This document shows, piece by piece, positions 10,455 through 22,392 of a DNA stretch of 64,000 nucleotides. A program made the position numbers and the translations under genes. The DNA comes from Streptococcus australis ATCC 700641 (GTDB taxonomy: Bacteria > Bacillota > Bacilli > Lactobacillales > Streptococcaceae). Position 1 is the stretch's first letter; each line of letters begins with the position of its first letter. The notes under the pieces were generated by a model. That model searched no databases, was not told the DNA's origin, and saw only the letters and a list, made by a program, of their open reading frames with translations. The stretch is taken from assembly GCF_000186465.1 (NCBI RefSeq), contig NZ_GL636091.1:242779-306778 (forward strand). Direction: 5' to 3'.

Positions 10455-10486
10455 GCCCGATGGGCACCCTGGCCAATGAGCCAGGG
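10455..10486 (-). other. Double hairpin between rplN and rplX
   Basis: GCCC-gat-GGGC (10455-10465) is followed at once by CCCTGGC (10467-10473) pairing with GCCAGGG (10480-10486). These are the only GC-rich bases in a 77-bp gap. There is no T run, so it is not an obvious terminator; mRNA stabilisation or attenuation is possible. Confidence 0.45.
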
Positions 10487-10509
10487 GACTGTGTTTGTGA
10501 TTTTTAAAA

Positions 10510-10878
10510 TTAAAGTACTTCTGGAGCAAGTGATACGATCTTCATGAAACCACCGTCACGCAATTCACGAGCGACTGGGCCAAAGATACGAGTTCCGCGA
10601 GGAGTTTTGTCTTCACGGATGATCACTGCAGCATTTTCGTCGAATTTGATGTATGAACCATCTTTACGACGAGCACCTGATTTAGTACGAACGATAACAG
10701 CTTTTACAACGTCACCTTTTTTAACCGCACCACCAGGAGTAGCTTGTTTTACAGATGCCACAATAACATCACCGATGTTTGCAAATTTACGTCCTGAACC
10801 ACCAAGAACTTTGATAGTCAAGATTTCGCGAGCACCGCTGTTGTCTGCGACTTTCAAACGAGTTTCTGTTTGAATCAT
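10510..10878 (-). CDS. rplN: 50S ribosomal protein L14
   Basis: The 122-aa beta-barrel protein starts [19 protein letters not shown] and ends IVSLAPEVL, both conserved in L14, which forms an intersubunit bridge. It is followed by a hairpin-rich gap before rplX. Confidence 0.98.
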   Translation of the reverse strand: MIQTETRLKVADNSGAREILTIKVLGGSGRKFANIGDVIVASVKQATPGGAVKKGDVVKAVIVRTKSGARRKDGSYIKFDENAAVIIREDKTPRGTRIFGPVARELRDGGFMKIVSLAPEVL

Positions 10879-10903
10879 TTCAGTTTTCTCCTTTCAGGTT
10901 TGA

Positions 10904-11164
10904 TTAGATGATAACCGCTTCTTCAACAACTTCTACAAGACGGAAGCGTTTTGTAGCTGAAAGCGGACGAGTTTCCATGATACGAACGATATCGCCTTCT
11001 TTGGCAACGTTGTTTTCATCATGTGCTTTGTATTTTTTAGAATAGTTGATACGTTTACCATAGACTGGGTGGTTACGTTTAGTTTCAACTACAACTGTGA
11101 TTGTTTTGTCCATTTTGTCAGACACAACGCGTCCAACAAGAACTTTACGATTATTGCGTTCCAT
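10904..11164 (-). CDS. rpsQ: 30S ribosomal protein S17
   Basis: The 86-aa OB-fold protein starts [20 protein letters not shown] and has the [13 protein letters not shown] motif of S17, an early 16S rRNA binder. It follows rpmC. Confidence 0.98.
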
Positions 11165-11187
11165 TGAAATTCTCCTTCCCTAGTCTA

Positions 11188-11394
11188 TTATTTAGCTTCT
11201 GATTGAACAGTTTTGATACGAGCGATTTGTTTTTTCACTTCTTTCAAACGTCCAGTTTGCTCCAATTGACCTGCAGCAGCTTGGAAACGAAGTTCAAACA
11301 ATTCTTTTTTCAATTCATTTTCACGCTTCGCGAGTTCTTCTTGAGAAAGACCACGAAGTTCTTTAACAAATTCTTTTACTTCTGTAAGTTTCAT
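11188..11394 (-). CDS. rpmC: 50S ribosomal protein L29
   Basis: A 68-aa two-helix protein beginning [20 protein letters not shown] matches L29, which sits at the exit tunnel and helps dock SRP and trigger factor. It lies 9 bp after rplP. Confidence 0.97.
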   Translation of the reverse strand: MKLTEVKEFVKELRGLSQEELAKRENELKKELFELRFQAAAGQLEQTGRLKEVKKQIARIKTVQSEAK

Positions 11395-11403
11395 GACCTC
11401 TCC

Positions 11404-11817
11404 TTATTTTGCTTCACGTTTTACGAATTTACATTTAACTGGTAATTTGTGGCTTGCAAGACGAAGCGCTTCGCGAGCGATCTCTTCAGATACACCAGCA
11501 ACTTCAAACATTACTTTACCACGTTTAACTGGTGCTACCCAACCTTCAGGCGCCCCTTTACCAGATCCCATACGTACCCCGATAGCTTTAGCGGTGTATG
11601 ATTTGTGTGGGAAGATTTTGATCCAAACCTTACCACCACGTTTCATGTAACGAGTCATGGCAATACGAGCTGCCTCGATTTGGCGGTTAGTGATCCAGTG
11701 GCTAGTTGTAGCTTGAAGACCGTATTCACCGAATGCTACTTCTTTTCCACCTTTTGCTTCACCGCGCATTTTACCACGGAATTCGCGACGGTGTTTTACA
11801 CGTTTAGGTACTAACAT
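11404..11817 (-). CDS. rplP: 50S ribosomal protein L16
   Basis: This 137-aa protein starts [20 protein letters not shown] and contains the conserved [18 protein letters not shown] loop, close to the A-site tRNA elbow. It lies 3 bp after rpsC, so the two are probably translationally coupled. Confidence 0.98.
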   Translation of the reverse strand: MLVPKRVKHRREFRGKMRGEAKGGKEVAFGEYGLQATTSHWITNRQIEAARIAMTRYMKRGGKVWIKIFPHKSYTAKAIGVRMGSGKGAPEGWVAPVKRGKVMFEVAGVSEEIAREALRLASHKLPVKCKFVKREAK

Positions 11818-11820
11818 TGG

Positions 11821-12474
11821 TTATTTACCTCCTTTAGCGTCTTTACGAGCAGGAAGAACTTCACCACGGTAGATCCATACTTTAACACCAAGTTTACCGT
11901 AAGTTGTATCTGCTTCTTCCCAAGCGTAATCGATGTCTGCGCGAAGTGTGTGGAGTGGAACTGTACCTTCAGAGTATCCTTCAGCACGGGCGATATCTGC
12001 ACCGTTCAAACGACCTGATACTTGGGTTTTGATTCCTTTAGCTCCAGCGCGCATAGTACGTTGGATCGCTTGTTTTTGAGCACGACGGAAAGCCACACGT
12101 TGCTCCAATTGACGAGCAATTCCTTCACCAACAAGGTGAGCATCCAAGTCAGGACGTTTGATCTCGATGATGTTGATGTGAACTTGTTTACCTGTCAATT
12201 TGTTAAGAGCTGCACGAAGTGCATCGACGTTCGCTCCACCTTTACCGATAACCATACCTGGTTTAGCAGTGTGAAGTGAAACGTTAACTTTGTTTACTGC
12301 GCGTTCGATTTCGATAGTAGAAACCGCTGCGTCAGCTAATTCTTTTTGAATAAATTTGCGGATTGCAAGATCTTCATGAAGGTAATCCGCGTATTCTTTT
12401 TCAGCATACCATTTGGCATCCCAATCACGGATGATGCCGACACGCATTCCAATTGGATGTACTTTTTGACCCAC
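11821..12474 (-). CDS. rpsC: 30S ribosomal protein S3
   Basis: The 217-aa protein has an N-terminal KH domain with the [11 protein letters not shown] loop (near 77-87) and the C-terminal S3 domain lining the mRNA entry tunnel. It begins [19 protein letters not shown]. Confidence 0.98.
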   Translation of the reverse strand: MGQKVHPIGMRVGIIRDWDAKWYAEKEYADYLHEDLAIRKFIQKELADAAVSTIEIERAVNKVNVSLHTAKPGMVIGKGGANVDALRAALNKLTGKQVHINIIEIKRPDLDAHLVGEGIARQLEQRVAFRRAQKQAIQRTMRAGAKGIKTQVSGRLNGADIARAEGYSEGTVPLHTLRADIDYAWEEADTTYGKLGVKVWIYRGEVLPARKDAKGGK

Positions 12475-12486
12475 GATGTTACCTCC

Positions 12487-12831
12487 TTATTTTTCTGTCA
12501 CAACCACTGTGATGTGGCTTGTGCGTTTGTTGATTGGTGAAGCTGAACCTTTCGCACGTGGACGGAAACGTTTCATTGTTGGTCCTTCGTTTGCGAATGC
12601 TTCAGATACTACCAAGTTTGCTTTTTCCAAACCAAAGTTGTTTTCAGCGTTTGCTACTGCTGAGTTCAACACTTTCAAGATGATTTCAGCTGCTTTGTTT
12701 GGAGTGAATTTCAAGATTGCTACTGCATCGGCTACGCTTTTACCACGGATGTTGTCAAGAACAAGACGTGATTTACGAGGTGAAACACGCACTGTACGAG
12801 CCATTGCTTTAGCTGAAGTAATTTCTGCCAT
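12487..12831 (-). CDS. rplV: 50S ribosomal protein L22
   Basis: The 114-aa protein has the L22 core and the long beta-hairpin ([19 protein letters not shown], near 84-102) that reaches into the peptide exit tunnel and where macrolide-resistance changes arise. Nothing in that loop looks altered. Confidence 0.98.
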   Translation of the reverse strand: MAEITSAKAMARTVRVSPRKSRLVLDNIRGKSVADAVAILKFTPNKAAEIILKVLNSAVANAENNFGLEKANLVVSEAFANEGPTMKRFRPRAKGSASPINKRTSHITVVVTEK

Positions 12832-12842
12832 TTATGTTCTCC

Positions 12843-13124
12843 TTATTTTCTACGTGTCTTCTTGTCATCTGCAGCGTGACCTTTGTAAGTACGAGTTGGT
12901 GCAAATTCACCAAGCTTGTGACCTACCATGTCTTCTTGGATGTAAACAGGTACGTGTTTACGTCCATCATAAACTGCGATAGTGTAACCAATGAAACTTG
13001 GGAAGATCGTTGAACGACGTGACCAAGTTTTGATAACTTTTTTCTTTTCGTCGTTAGCTTGAGCTTCAACTTTTTTCATCAAATGCTCATCGACGAAAGG
13101 CCCTTTTTTAAGACTGCGTCCCAT
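12843..13124 (-). CDS. rpsS: 30S ribosomal protein S19
   Basis: The start is placed at 13124 ([19 protein letters not shown], 93 aa), which matches the universal S19 N-terminus and has a good ribosome binding site. An upstream ATG would add 16 residues not found in the family. S19 sits in the 30S head. Confidence 0.97.
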
Positions 13125-13226
13125 TTTATTATTTTCTCCTTTAAATATAGTACCACAGCGGCTTGCGCTCACAAGGAGTGCTACCGAGCTGGCGGATTAT
13201 CTAGCACTTAAGCGACTAGTTCTAAA

Positions 13227-14060
13227 TTATTTCTCGTTGCGACGACGAACGATAAGTTTGTCAGATTTCGCTTTCTTGTTACGAGTTTTAAGACCAAGAG
13301 CAGGTTTGCCCCATGGAGTAGATGGCGCTTTACGACCAACTGGTGCTTTACCTTCACCACCACCGTGTGGGTGATCATTCGGGTTCATTACAGAACCACG
13401 AACTGTTGGACGGATACCCTTCCAACGGCTACGACCAGCTTTACCAAGGTTTACAAGTCCATGTTGTTCATTTCCGACAACACCAACTGTAGCACGACAA
13501 GTACCAAGGATCATACGAACTTCGCCTGATTGAAGACGAACAAGAACATATTTACCTTCAGAACCCAATACTTGAGCAGAAGCTCCAGCAGCACGTACCA
13601 ATTCTCCACCACGACCTGGTTTCAATTCGATGTTGTGGATCAAAGTACCAACCGGGATGTTAGCAAGTGGAAGAGCGTTTCCGACTTTGATATCTGCTTC
13701 TGGACCTGAAACGATACGTTGACCAACTTCAAGGCCTTTTGGAGCGATGATGTATGCTTTCACACCATCAGTGTAGTGTACCAAAGCGATGTTTGCAGAA
13801 CGGTTTGGATCGTACTCAATTGTTTTTACAACGGCTTCAACGTTATCTTTGTTACGTTTGAAGTCAATCAAACGGTAATGACGTTTGTGTCCACCACCTT
13901 GGTGACGAACTGTGATACGTCCGTTGTTGTTACGACCTGCTTTGCTCTTCAATGAAACGAGCAAAGATTTCTCTGGTGTGCTTGTTGTGATTTCAGCGAA
14001 ATCCAAAGAAGTCATATTACGGCGACCGTTTGTTGTTGGTTTATAAACACGAATTCCCAC
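13227..14060 (-). CDS. rplB: 50S ribosomal protein L2
   Basis: The 277-aa protein contains the OB and SH3-like RNA-binding domains and the conserved C-terminal segment [16 protein letters not shown] near the peptidyl transferase centre. A 102-bp gap with small inverted repeats separates it from rpsS. Confidence 0.98.
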   Translation of the reverse strand: MGIRVYKPTTNGRRNMTSLDFAEITTSTPEKSLLVSLKSKAGRNNNGRITVRHQGGGHKRHYRLIDFKRNKDNVEAVVKTIEYDPNRSANIALVHYTDGVKAYIIAPKGLEVGQRIVSGPEADIKVGNALPLANIPVGTLIHNIELKPGRGGELVRAAGASAQVLGSEGKYVLVRLQSGEVRMILGTCRATVGVVGNEQHGLVNLGKAGRSRWKGIRPTVRGSVMNPNDHPHGGGEGKAPVGRKAPSTPWGKPALGLKTRNKKAKSDKLIVRRRNEK

Positions 14061-14077
14061 GATATTTCCTCCTTAGA

Positions 14078-14374
14078 TTATTCAGCTTCAGTAGCGAACA
14101 ACTCGATTGCTTTTGAATCAGCTGTAAGCGTGATGATAGCTTTTTTAGTTTTTGAAGTAAAACCAGTGTAACGTCCAACACGTTTAGCTTTTGGTTTTAC
14201 GTTTACAGTGTTCACATTCGCAACTTTTACACCTTCAAATGCAGCTTCAACAGCTTGTTTGATCAAAAGTTTGTGAGCGCGAGTGTCAACTTCGAATACA
14301 TATTTGCCTGCTTCAAGTTGAGCCATTGACTTTTCAGTGATAACAGGTTTTTTGATAACATCATACAAATTCAT
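14078..14374 (-). CDS. rplW: 50S ribosomal protein L23
   Basis: The 98-aa protein ([17 protein letters not shown]) is L23 at the tunnel exit, a docking site for trigger factor and SRP. Its start overlaps the rplD stop by one base, which indicates translational coupling. Confidence 0.98.
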   Translation of the reverse strand: MNLYDVIKKPVITEKSMAQLEAGKYVFEVDTRAHKLLIKQAVEAAFEGVKVANVNTVNVKPKAKRVGRYTGFTSKTKKAIITLTADSKAIELFATEAE

Positions 14375-14997
14375 TATGCAAGAACCTCCTCGATTTTAGA
14401 GATAGCTGCTTGAGTAACAAGAAGTTTGTCACTATTTGCGATGTCAAGAACACTTGCAGTTGTAGCAGTCGCAACTTTCACGTTTGGAAGGTTACGAGCC
14501 GAAAGAGCTGCGAATTCGTTTCCTTCTTCAAGAATAACAAGGACTTTAGAATCGATGCTCAAAGCTGCAAGAACTTTTGCAAATTCAGCAGTTTTTGGAG
14601 CTGTAAATTCAAGAGAATCAACGGCTACAAATTTGTTTTCAGCAACTTTTTCTGAGTAAACAGATTTAAGCGCAAGGCGACGAACTTTTTGAGGAAGTTT
14701 GTACGCATAGCTACGTGGAGTTGGTCCGAAGACAATTCCACCACCACGCCATTGTGGAGAGCGGATAGAACCTTGACGAGCACGTCCAGTTCCTTTTTGA
14801 CGCCATGGTTTGCGTCCACCACCTGAAACGGCTGAGCGGTTTTTAACTGCGTGAGTTCCTTGACGAAGGCTAGCACGTTGGCTGATGATCACATCAAATA
14901 CAACTGCTTGGTTTGGTTCGATACCAAAGATCGCATCGTTAAGAACAACTTCGCCCGCTTGTTTACCAGTTTGGTCGAATAATGTTATATTTGCCAT
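14374..14997 (-). CDS. rplD: 50S ribosomal protein L4
   Basis: The 207-aa protein has the extended loop [19 protein letters not shown] (near 59-77) that protrudes into the exit tunnel. In enterobacteria L4 also represses its own operon through the leader; whether it does so here is not shown by sequence. Confidence 0.98.
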   Translation of the reverse strand: MANITLFDQTGKQAGEVVLNDAIFGIEPNQAVVFDVIISQRASLRQGTHAVKNRSAVSGGGRKPWRQKGTGRARQGSIRSPQWRGGGIVFGPTPRSYAYKLPQKVRRLALKSVYSEKVAENKFVAVDSLEFTAPKTAEFAKVLAALSIDSKVLVILEEGNEFAALSARNLPNVKVATATTASVLDIANSDKLLVTQAAISKIEEVLA

Positions 14998-15021
14998 TTT
15001 GACTGTATTCCCCTTTCCTTA

Positions 15022-15648
15022 TTATTTACCAGCTTTAACTGCTGACTTGATAGTGATAAGAGATTTCTTAGCACCTGGTACGTTACCTTTAATAAGGATA
15101 ACGTTCTTTTCTGGAACAACTTGTACAACTTCAAGGTTTTGAATGGTTACGCGGTCGCCACCCATACGTCCTGCAAGGTTTTTACCTTTGAATACGCGGT
15201 TAGGCGCAACAGGTCCCATAGAACCTGGACGACGGTGGTAACGAGAACCGTGAGCCATAGGTCCACGTGATTGTCCGTGGCGTTTGATAACACCTTGGAA
15301 ACCTTTACCTTTAGAAGTACCAGTTACATCAACAATGTCTCCAGCTTCGAAAGTATCAACTGTGATTTCAGCACCAACTTCCAAGCCTTCAACGTTTTTG
15401 AATTCACGAATGAAGCGCTTAGGAGCCGTGTTAGCTTTTGCTACATGTCCTTTAGCAGGTTTGTTGCTCAATACTTCGCGTTTGTCATCGAAACCAACTT
15501 GGATAGCGTTGTAACCATCTGTTTCAACAGTTTTAACTTGAAGAACAACGTTTGGAGTTGCTTCGATAACTGTTACAGGGATCAATTCGCCAGCTTCAGT
15601 GAAGATTTGAGTCATTCCCACTTTTTTCCCTAAGATTCCTTTTGTCAT
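15022..15648 (-). CDS. rplC: 50S ribosomal protein L3
   Basis: The 208-aa protein starts [16 protein letters not shown] and includes the conserved [13 protein letters not shown] loop near the peptidyl transferase centre. It lies 83 bp after rpsJ. Confidence 0.98.
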   Translation of the reverse strand: MTKGILGKKVGMTQIFTEAGELIPVTVIEATPNVVLQVKTVETDGYNAIQVGFDDKREVLSNKPAKGHVAKANTAPKRFIREFKNVEGLEVGAEITVDTFEAGDIVDVTGTSKGKGFQGVIKRHGQSRGPMAHGSRYHRRPGSMGPVAPNRVFKGKNLAGRMGGDRVTIQNLEVVQVVPEKNVILIKGNVPGAKKSLITIKSAVKAGK

Positions 15649-15731
15649 GAGAAAATAGTTCCTTTTCTATATTTTTTTATTCAAAAAGTTTTTAACGAGC
15701 GTTTTTTATGCTCAAGGTATCAAGCTTTAGA

Positions 15732-16040
15732 TTAAAGTTTGATTTCTACGTTTACACCACTTGGAAGATCCAATTTCATCAAAGCGTCAACCGTTTTTTG
15801 AGTTGGGTTGATGATATCGATCAAACGTTTGTGTGTACGCATTTCGAATTGTTCGCGAGAATCTTTGTATTTGTGAGTCGCACGAATGATTGTGTAGAGG
15901 CTACGCTCAGTTGGAAGTGGGATTGGACCCGCAACTTGTGCACCTGTACGAGTAGCTGATTCTACGATTTTTGCAGCCGCTGTGTCAAGTGTACGGTGTT
16001 CGTACGCTTTCAAACGGATGCGGATTTTTTTGTTTGCCAT
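15732..16040 (-). CDS. rpsJ: 30S ribosomal protein S10
   Basis: The 102-aa protein ([19 protein letters not shown]) is S10, also the NusE antitermination factor. It is the first gene of the ribosomal transcription unit and is preceded by a structured leader and a promoter. Confidence 0.98.
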   Translation of the reverse strand: MANKKIRIRLKAYEHRTLDTAAAKIVESATRTGAQVAGPIPLPTERSLYTIIRATHKYKDSREQFEMRTHKRLIDIINPTQKTVDALMKLDLPSGVNVEIKL

Positions 16041-16075
16041 CTTTTTCTCCTTTTCGTCTATTTAAGATAATAGGC

Positions 16076-16150
16076 TAGCTCCACAAGAAAACCGACGCGC
16101 GTTGCGTGGCAATGCAACCGAGCGTGTCGCAACCTCTTGCATCAAAGCTA
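16076..16150 (-). promoter_or_regulatory. Structured 5' leader of the S10 operon
   Basis: Nested complementary arms form one long irregular stem: TAGCT (16076-16080) with AGCTA (16146-16150), CAAGA (16084-16088) with TCTTG (16135-16139), CGACGCGC (16093-16100) with GCGTGTCG (16122-16129, one G-U type pair), and GTTGC (16101-16105) with GCAAC (16114-16118). It lies between the promoter and rpsJ, where autoregulatory leaders of ribosomal operons are found. The ligand is unknown; L4 is a reasonable guess by analogy. Confidence 0.6.
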
Positions 16151-16176
16151 ATAGCTGTTTTTCACAGCACCATAGT

Positions 16177-16205
16177 AGTTTAACACAATGAAAGGCCCAA
16201 TGCAA
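16177..16205 (-). promoter_or_regulatory. Promoter of the S10 operon
   Basis: On the minus strand TTGCAT (16205-16200) and TAAACT (16182-16177) are separated by 17 bp, with a TG-rich sequence before the -10. Transcription would start just upstream of the structured leader. Confidence 0.6.
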
Positions 16206-16290
16206 GGGATTTGAATAGATTTTTTTCATTTTTTTAATGAAAGTGTTTTCGAAAGAAAAAGCGTGCCAAAAAAGTTGCTATTATATAGAA

Positions 16291-16415
16291 AAAAGGGAGC
16301 GAGACAGAACAAATTTATATCTAATTTGTTCGTCGTCTCGCCCCCGCACAGTTGATTGGAATCTTTGGAGCTTAACAAGCTCCAAAGATTCCAATCAACC
16401 ACTGCGTCTAGCAGT
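16291..16415. repeat. Palindrome cluster, probably including the tgt terminator
   Basis: Three palindromes follow one another. GCGAGAC (16299-16305) pairs with GTCTCGC (16335-16341) around an inner GAACAAATT/AATTTGTTC stem. Next is a perfect 23-bp inverted repeat (16351-16373 with 16377-16399, 3-nt loop), then ACTGC/GCAGT (16401-16415). On the minus strand the first hairpin ends in a T run, so it can terminate tgt. The density of palindromes resembles dispersed streptococcal intergenic repeats. Confidence 0.6.
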
Positions 16416-16469
16416 TATTTCTATTATTCTAAGATGGCTGTAGTCTTTTTTCTTCCTATTTAGCTTTTC

Positions 16470-18651
<2,182 letters not shown>

Positions 18652-18665
18652 CAAGGAAACCCAAA

Positions 18666-18728
18666 AACCCACCTTCGATTGGAGCTATTCTCCAAAGCAC
18701 TAGGTGGGTTCTTTTTTTCTGTTGGGGA
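18666..18728 (+). terminator. Terminator after the DUF975 gene
   Basis: AACCCACCT (18666-18674) pairs with AGGTGGGTT (18712-18720) and is followed by a run of seven T residues. Confidence 0.85.
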
Positions 18729-18808
18729 AATCCGTCTGCATTTATTTCATCTCTCGTATCAGTTTAATCACTGAATGAAAGACGAGAGGTTCTGAGATAA
18801 ATCAAAGG

Positions 18809-19249
18809 CTATTCTTCTCCTAAGACCAAACGAGTGTGCTCGCGTTTGATACAGCGGTTCATCACAATATCTTCTCGTCCAGCTCCACGAAGAATGTCTT
18901 CTGCTTCTTGATTTTCCAGCTCTAATTGCGCCCAAAAGATCTTCGCATCCGACTCGATAAAGTCACGCGCTACATCTGGCAAAAACTCACTGCGACGGTA
19001 AACATCGACGATATCTACTGGGAAAGGAATTTCCTGCAGGCTAGCGTATACCGTTTCTCCAAGGATTTGCCCACCGGCTGCACGAGGATTAACGGGAATA
19101 ATCCGATAGCCCCGCTCTTGCATCTCCTTGCTGACACGATGGCTGGTCGTATCTTCACGATCAGATAATCCGACCACAGCAATGATTTTGCTTGTTTCTA
19201 GGTAATGTTTGATAATGCCATCACTAGGATTGCGAAATGAATAGGCCAT
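18809..19249 (-). CDS. CoA-binding domain protein (YccU-like)
   Basis: The 146-aa protein is a single Rossmann-like CoA-binding domain (IAVVGLSDREDTTSHRVSKE near 24-43) like E. coli YccU. Its biochemical role is unknown. I start at 19249 (MAYSFRNPSDGIIKHYLE) because AAGGAGATT lies 5-8 nt upstream; the longer frame would run into the gap after polA. Confidence 0.85.
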   Translation of the reverse strand: MAYSFRNPSDGIIKHYLETSKIIAVVGLSDREDTTSHRVSKEMQERGYRIIPVNPRAAGGQILGETVYASLQEIPFPVDIVDVYRRSEFLPDVARDFIESDAKIFWAQLELENQEAEDILRGAGREDIVMNRCIKREHTRLVLGEE

Positions 19250-19326
19250 ATGAATCTCCTTTTGTATGCGTTTCCTTTCTTTAAATAGTATAACAATACG
19301 AAGGGCATTGCAAGTGTTTGTCGTAA

Positions 19327-19362
19327 AAAGCGGTAGGAAACTTAAAAGTCTCCTACCGCTTT
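19327..19362 (-). terminator. Terminator after polA
   Basis: AAAGCGGTAGGA (19327-19338) and TCCTACCGCTTT (19351-19362) form a perfect 12-bp stem; on the minus strand it is followed by five T residues. Confidence 0.85.
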
Positions 19363-19383
19363 CTGTTTTGGACAAACTCAATC

Positions 19384-22029
19384 TTATTTGGCTTCATACC
19401 ATGTTTTGCCTTCATTCTCATCGGCTTCCAGTGGTACCGCAAGTTCAATAGCAGATTCCATGGTCTCTTTGACAAGTGCTTTGATCGCTGCAAGTTCATC
19501 AGTTGGTACTTGCAGAACAATTTCATCGTGAACCTGAAGAAGCATCTTGGTCTTGTATGCGCCTGCTTCTAAGGCTTGGTCCAAGTGGATCATGGCAATT
19601 TTCAAAATATCTGCCGCCGATCCTTGGATCGGTGAGTTAATTGCTGTCCGTTCCGCAAAGCCTCGAACATTGAAGTTGCGAGAATTGATATCTGGAATCT
19701 CCCGACGACGCTTGAAGAGAGTTTCTACATAGCCTTTGTCACGCGCTTCCCGTACCACTCTCTCCATATAGTCCTTGATGCCAGGGTAGCGTTCGAAATA
19801 GGTTTCAATGTAGGCTTTGGCTTCTTTTCGACTAATCCCTAGGTTGTTAGACAGTCCAAAATCGGAAATTCCATAAACCACGCCGAAGTTTACTGCCTTG
19901 GCATTGCGACGGTCATTTGGCGTCACATCTTCTGGTTTTTCAATATTGAAGACCCGCATGGCAGTTGATGTATGGATATCTGCCCCATGCTGAAAGGCAT
20001 CAATCAAATGCTCATCTCCTGAAATATGGGCCAAGACGCGCAATTCGATCTGTGAATAGTCTGAACTCAGCAAGACACTGTTTACCTCTTCTGGAACAAA
20101 GGCCTTACGAATGAGACGACCTTGCTCCAAACGGACAGGAATGTTTTGTAGATTAGGATCCACGCTGGACAAGCGACCTGTCTGCGTCAAATCCTGTACA
20201 TAGCGGGTATGGATTTTCCCATCTTCCAAAATCCAGTCTTGAAGACCGATGACATAAGTCGATTGGATCTTAGCAATTTGGCGGTATTCAAGAATCTTAG
20301 ACACGATCGGTGCGATGGGCGCTAGGCGTTCCAAAACATCAACAGCTGTTGAATAGCCGGTTTTGGTCTTCTTGGTGTATTCAAGAGGGAGTTCCAATTT
20401 TTCAAAGAGGATGACACCCAATTGTTTTGGAGAATTGATGTTAAATTCTTCTCCTGCCAACTCGTAGATTTCTTGGGTCAGGCGCTCCAAGACTGCTTCG
20501 TTTTCCACCTGCATGTCTTGGAGGGTCTGGCGTTCCACCTTAATCCCTGCGATTTCCATTTTGGCCAAAACAGCTGCTAGTGGTTGCTCCATATCATAGA
20601 GCAGATCTAGTTGGTCGTGAGCTTTTAGTTGCTCCGTCATAGGCTCTTCAGTGTCTAGTAAAACAGCGACTTTTCGTGCCAAATGCTCTAATAGGACCGC
20701 CTTTTCTGGAATGATTTTTTTGGCTCCCTTGCCATAAACGACTTCGTCCAGCGGCAGCGTAATCTGACTATAGAGACTCGCAATGGTTGAAATTTCATTG
20801 TCCTCTACGGTCGACAAGAGATACTTGGCCAATCGACTGTCAAACGCGGGATTTTGAAGGGTAATACCCAAGTGGCTGAGCAAGACCTTGGCCCGTTTGA
20901 AGTCATAGACCTTGAGGGGTGTTTTTTCGAGAAATTCTTTGAAAATCGGTGTTTGTAAAAGACCAGTATCTGTACTCACGTAGAGCTGACCTTTGGTCCC
21001 CCATGCGAAGCCGATGATGGGTTCCGTATGGTAATTGTCCCCAAAAATCTCAAAATGGAAGAAACTATCTTCTGTGAGCATATCTGAAGTGACCTGCTCA
21101 ACTTCTGTGTAGTCAAGGGCTACAGGAGTTGCCGCTTCCTCGCTCAAATCCAAGGCCTGACGGAGTTGCTTGAACCCCATATCCTCATAAAACTTGGCAA
21201 GATTTTCTAGATGAGGACCCGTATAGGTGATGTCATCCAGACCAATCTCGATAGGCGCATTGGTGTCGATGGTCGCCAGGGTCTTGGATAGGTAGGCCTG
21301 CTCCTTGTCGTTGATGAGATTTTCCTTCATCTTAGAAGCCTTCATCTCATCGATATGCTCATAAATGCCATCGAGAGAGCCATACTCAAGGAGCAGTTTG
21401 ATCCCGGTCTTTTCTCCAATCTTAGTGACACCTGGGATATTATCCGACTTATCTCCCATCAAGGCCTTGAGATCGATAAATTGCTCCGGTGTCAATCCCA
21501 TCTTTTCTTTCAAATAGGCTGGAGTGAATTCTTCAAACTCTGCCACTCCTTTTTTTGAGATTTCAACCACCGTGTTGTCATCTGTCAGCTGAATCAAGTC
21601 CTTGTCCCCTGAGACAATAGTCACATCAAAAGGAACAGAAGTTGATTCTGCCAACTTGTCCAGCGTTCCAATAATATCATCTGCTTCATATTGAGCTAGC
21701 TCATAGTGGCGAATTCCTAGATGGTCTAATTGCTCGCGAATGAAAGGGAACTGCTCACGGAATTCATCTGGTGTTTTTGCCCGCCCCCCTTTGTAGTCGG
21801 CATACATCTCCGTCCGAAAAGTAGTCTTTCCTGCATCAAAGGCGACGAGAACGTGTGTTGGTTGAATGCGCTCCAACAGATGGCTCAACATGAGATTAAA
21901 GCCATAGACCGCATTGGTATGCAACCCATTGGCATTTTTGAAGCGATCGATTTGATTATAAAGTGCGAAAAAGGCACGAAATGCGACGGAAGACCCGTCG
22001 ATGAGTAGCAATTTATTCTTTTTTTCCAT
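19384..22029 (-). CDS. polA: DNA polymerase I
   Basis: The 881-aa protein has a 5' nuclease domain (about 1-290), a central exonuclease-like domain lacking the usual catalytic acidic motifs, and the family A polymerase domain with motif A SDYSQIELRVLAHIS, motif B RRNAKAVNFGVVYG and motif C QVHDEIV. It processes Okazaki fragments and repairs gaps. The start at 22029 (MEKKNKLLLIDGSSVAF) gives the normal N-terminus. A TATAAT ends only 6 nt before this ATG. Confidence 0.97.
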   Translation of the reverse strand: MEKKNKLLLIDGSSVAFRAFFALYNQIDRFKNANGLHTNAVYGFNLMLSHLLERIQPTHVLVAFDAGKTTFRTEMYADYKGGRAKTPDEFREQFPFIREQLDHLGIRHYELAQYEADDIIGTLDKLAESTSVPFDVTIVSGDKDLIQLTDDNTVVEISKKGVAEFEEFTPAYLKEKMGLTPEQFIDLKALMGDKSDNIPGVTKIGEKTGIKLLLEYGSLDGIYEHIDEMKASKMKENLINDKEQAYLSKTLATIDTNAPIEIGLDDITYTGPHLENLAKFYEDMGFKQLRQALDLSEEAATPVALDYTEVEQVTSDMLTEDSFFHFEIFGDNYHTEPIIGFAWGTKGQLYVSTDTGLLQTPIFKEFLEKTPLKVYDFKRAKVLLSHLGITLQNPAFDSRLAKYLLSTVEDNEISTIASLYSQITLPLDEVVYGKGAKKIIPEKAVLLEHLARKVAVLLDTEEPMTEQLKAHDQLDLLYDMEQPLAAVLAKMEIAGIKVERQTLQDMQVENEAVLERLTQEIYELAGEEFNINSPKQLGVILFEKLELPLEYTKKTKTGYSTAVDVLERLAPIAPIVSKILEYRQIAKIQSTYVIGLQDWILEDGKIHTRYVQDLTQTGRLSSVDPNLQNIPVRLEQGRLIRKAFVPEEVNSVLLSSDYSQIELRVLAHISGDEHLIDAFQHGADIHTSTAMRVFNIEKPEDVTPNDRRNAKAVNFGVVYGISDFGLSNNLGISRKEAKAYIETYFERYPGIKDYMERVVREARDKGYVETLFKRRREIPDINSRNFNVRGFAERTAINSPIQGSAADILKIAMIHLDQALEAGAYKTKMLLQVHDEIVLQVPTDELAAIKALVKETMESAIELAVPLEADENEGKTWYEAK

Positions 22030-22035
22030 AGGCCT

Positions 22036-22041
22036 ATTATA
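22036..22041 (-). promoter_or_regulatory. -10 element immediately before polA
   Basis: TATAAT with an upstream TG (TGGTATAAT) lies 6 nt before the polA ATG. If used, the transcript would start at or next to the start codon, giving a leaderless mRNA. No Shine-Dalgarno better than AGG is present. Confidence 0.5.
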
Positions 22042-22068
22042 CCACGAATCACAAGGTCCCTGGTACAT

Positions 22069-22093
22069 AAAAACTCTACCCTTTCGGGTAGAG
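22069..22093 (-). terminator. Terminator of the 23-aa peptide gene
   Basis: CTCTACCC (22074-22081) and GGGTAGAG (22086-22093) form a perfect stem around a 4-nt loop; on the minus strand five T residues follow. It separates the small gene from the polA promoter. Confidence 0.85.
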
Positions 22094-22113
22094 CCTTCTC
22101 TTATGAAAAATAT

Positions 22114-22185
22114 TTATTCGCCGTAACAAGACCCTTGTTGTGGCAATTTCTTAAAACGTTTTGGATAATTGACTGAGATTTTCAT
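22114..22185 (-). CDS. Small basic peptide (23 aa), unknown
   Basis: A 23-codon frame starts ATG at 22185 with AATGAGG 7-8 nt upstream and is followed by a strong terminator. The product begins MKISVNYPKRFKKLP, is basic, and ends QQGSCYGE with one Cys. It has no leader, membrane segment or double-glycine site. The frame lies alone between a -10-like TATACT (22223-22218) and the terminator, so it is likely a single-gene transcript. I do not recognise the family; a signalling peptide or a precursor of a modified peptide are possible. Confidence 0.5.
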   Translation of the reverse strand: MKISVNYPKRFKKLPQQGSCYGE

Positions 22186-22360
22186 TTTCTGTACCTCATT
22201 TCTTATTGGATGAGTACAGTATACAAGGGAAACCTAAACCATTTCTTATAGAAAGCTTCAAGAAAACTAAAAGCTGAATGCAAAAGGCATAGTTATTTTT
22301 TACGGCAAACTAGTAACTGAAGATGGAGCCCTTTTCATCGCAGTTCCAAGGATAGAAATG

Positions 22361-22385
22361 AAAAACTCTTCCCAATCTGGAAGAG
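22361..22385 (-). terminator. Terminator after the DUF1304 gene
   Basis: CTCTTCC (22366-22372) pairs with GGAAGAG (22379-22385); five T residues follow on the minus strand. Confidence 0.8.
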
Positions 22386-22392
22386 CTGATCC

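Noticed and set aside
10544..10873. Plus-strand frame opposite rplN, and similar ones opposite rplC and rpoA
   Set aside because: They are antisense shadows caused by biased codon use in highly expressed ribosomal genes.
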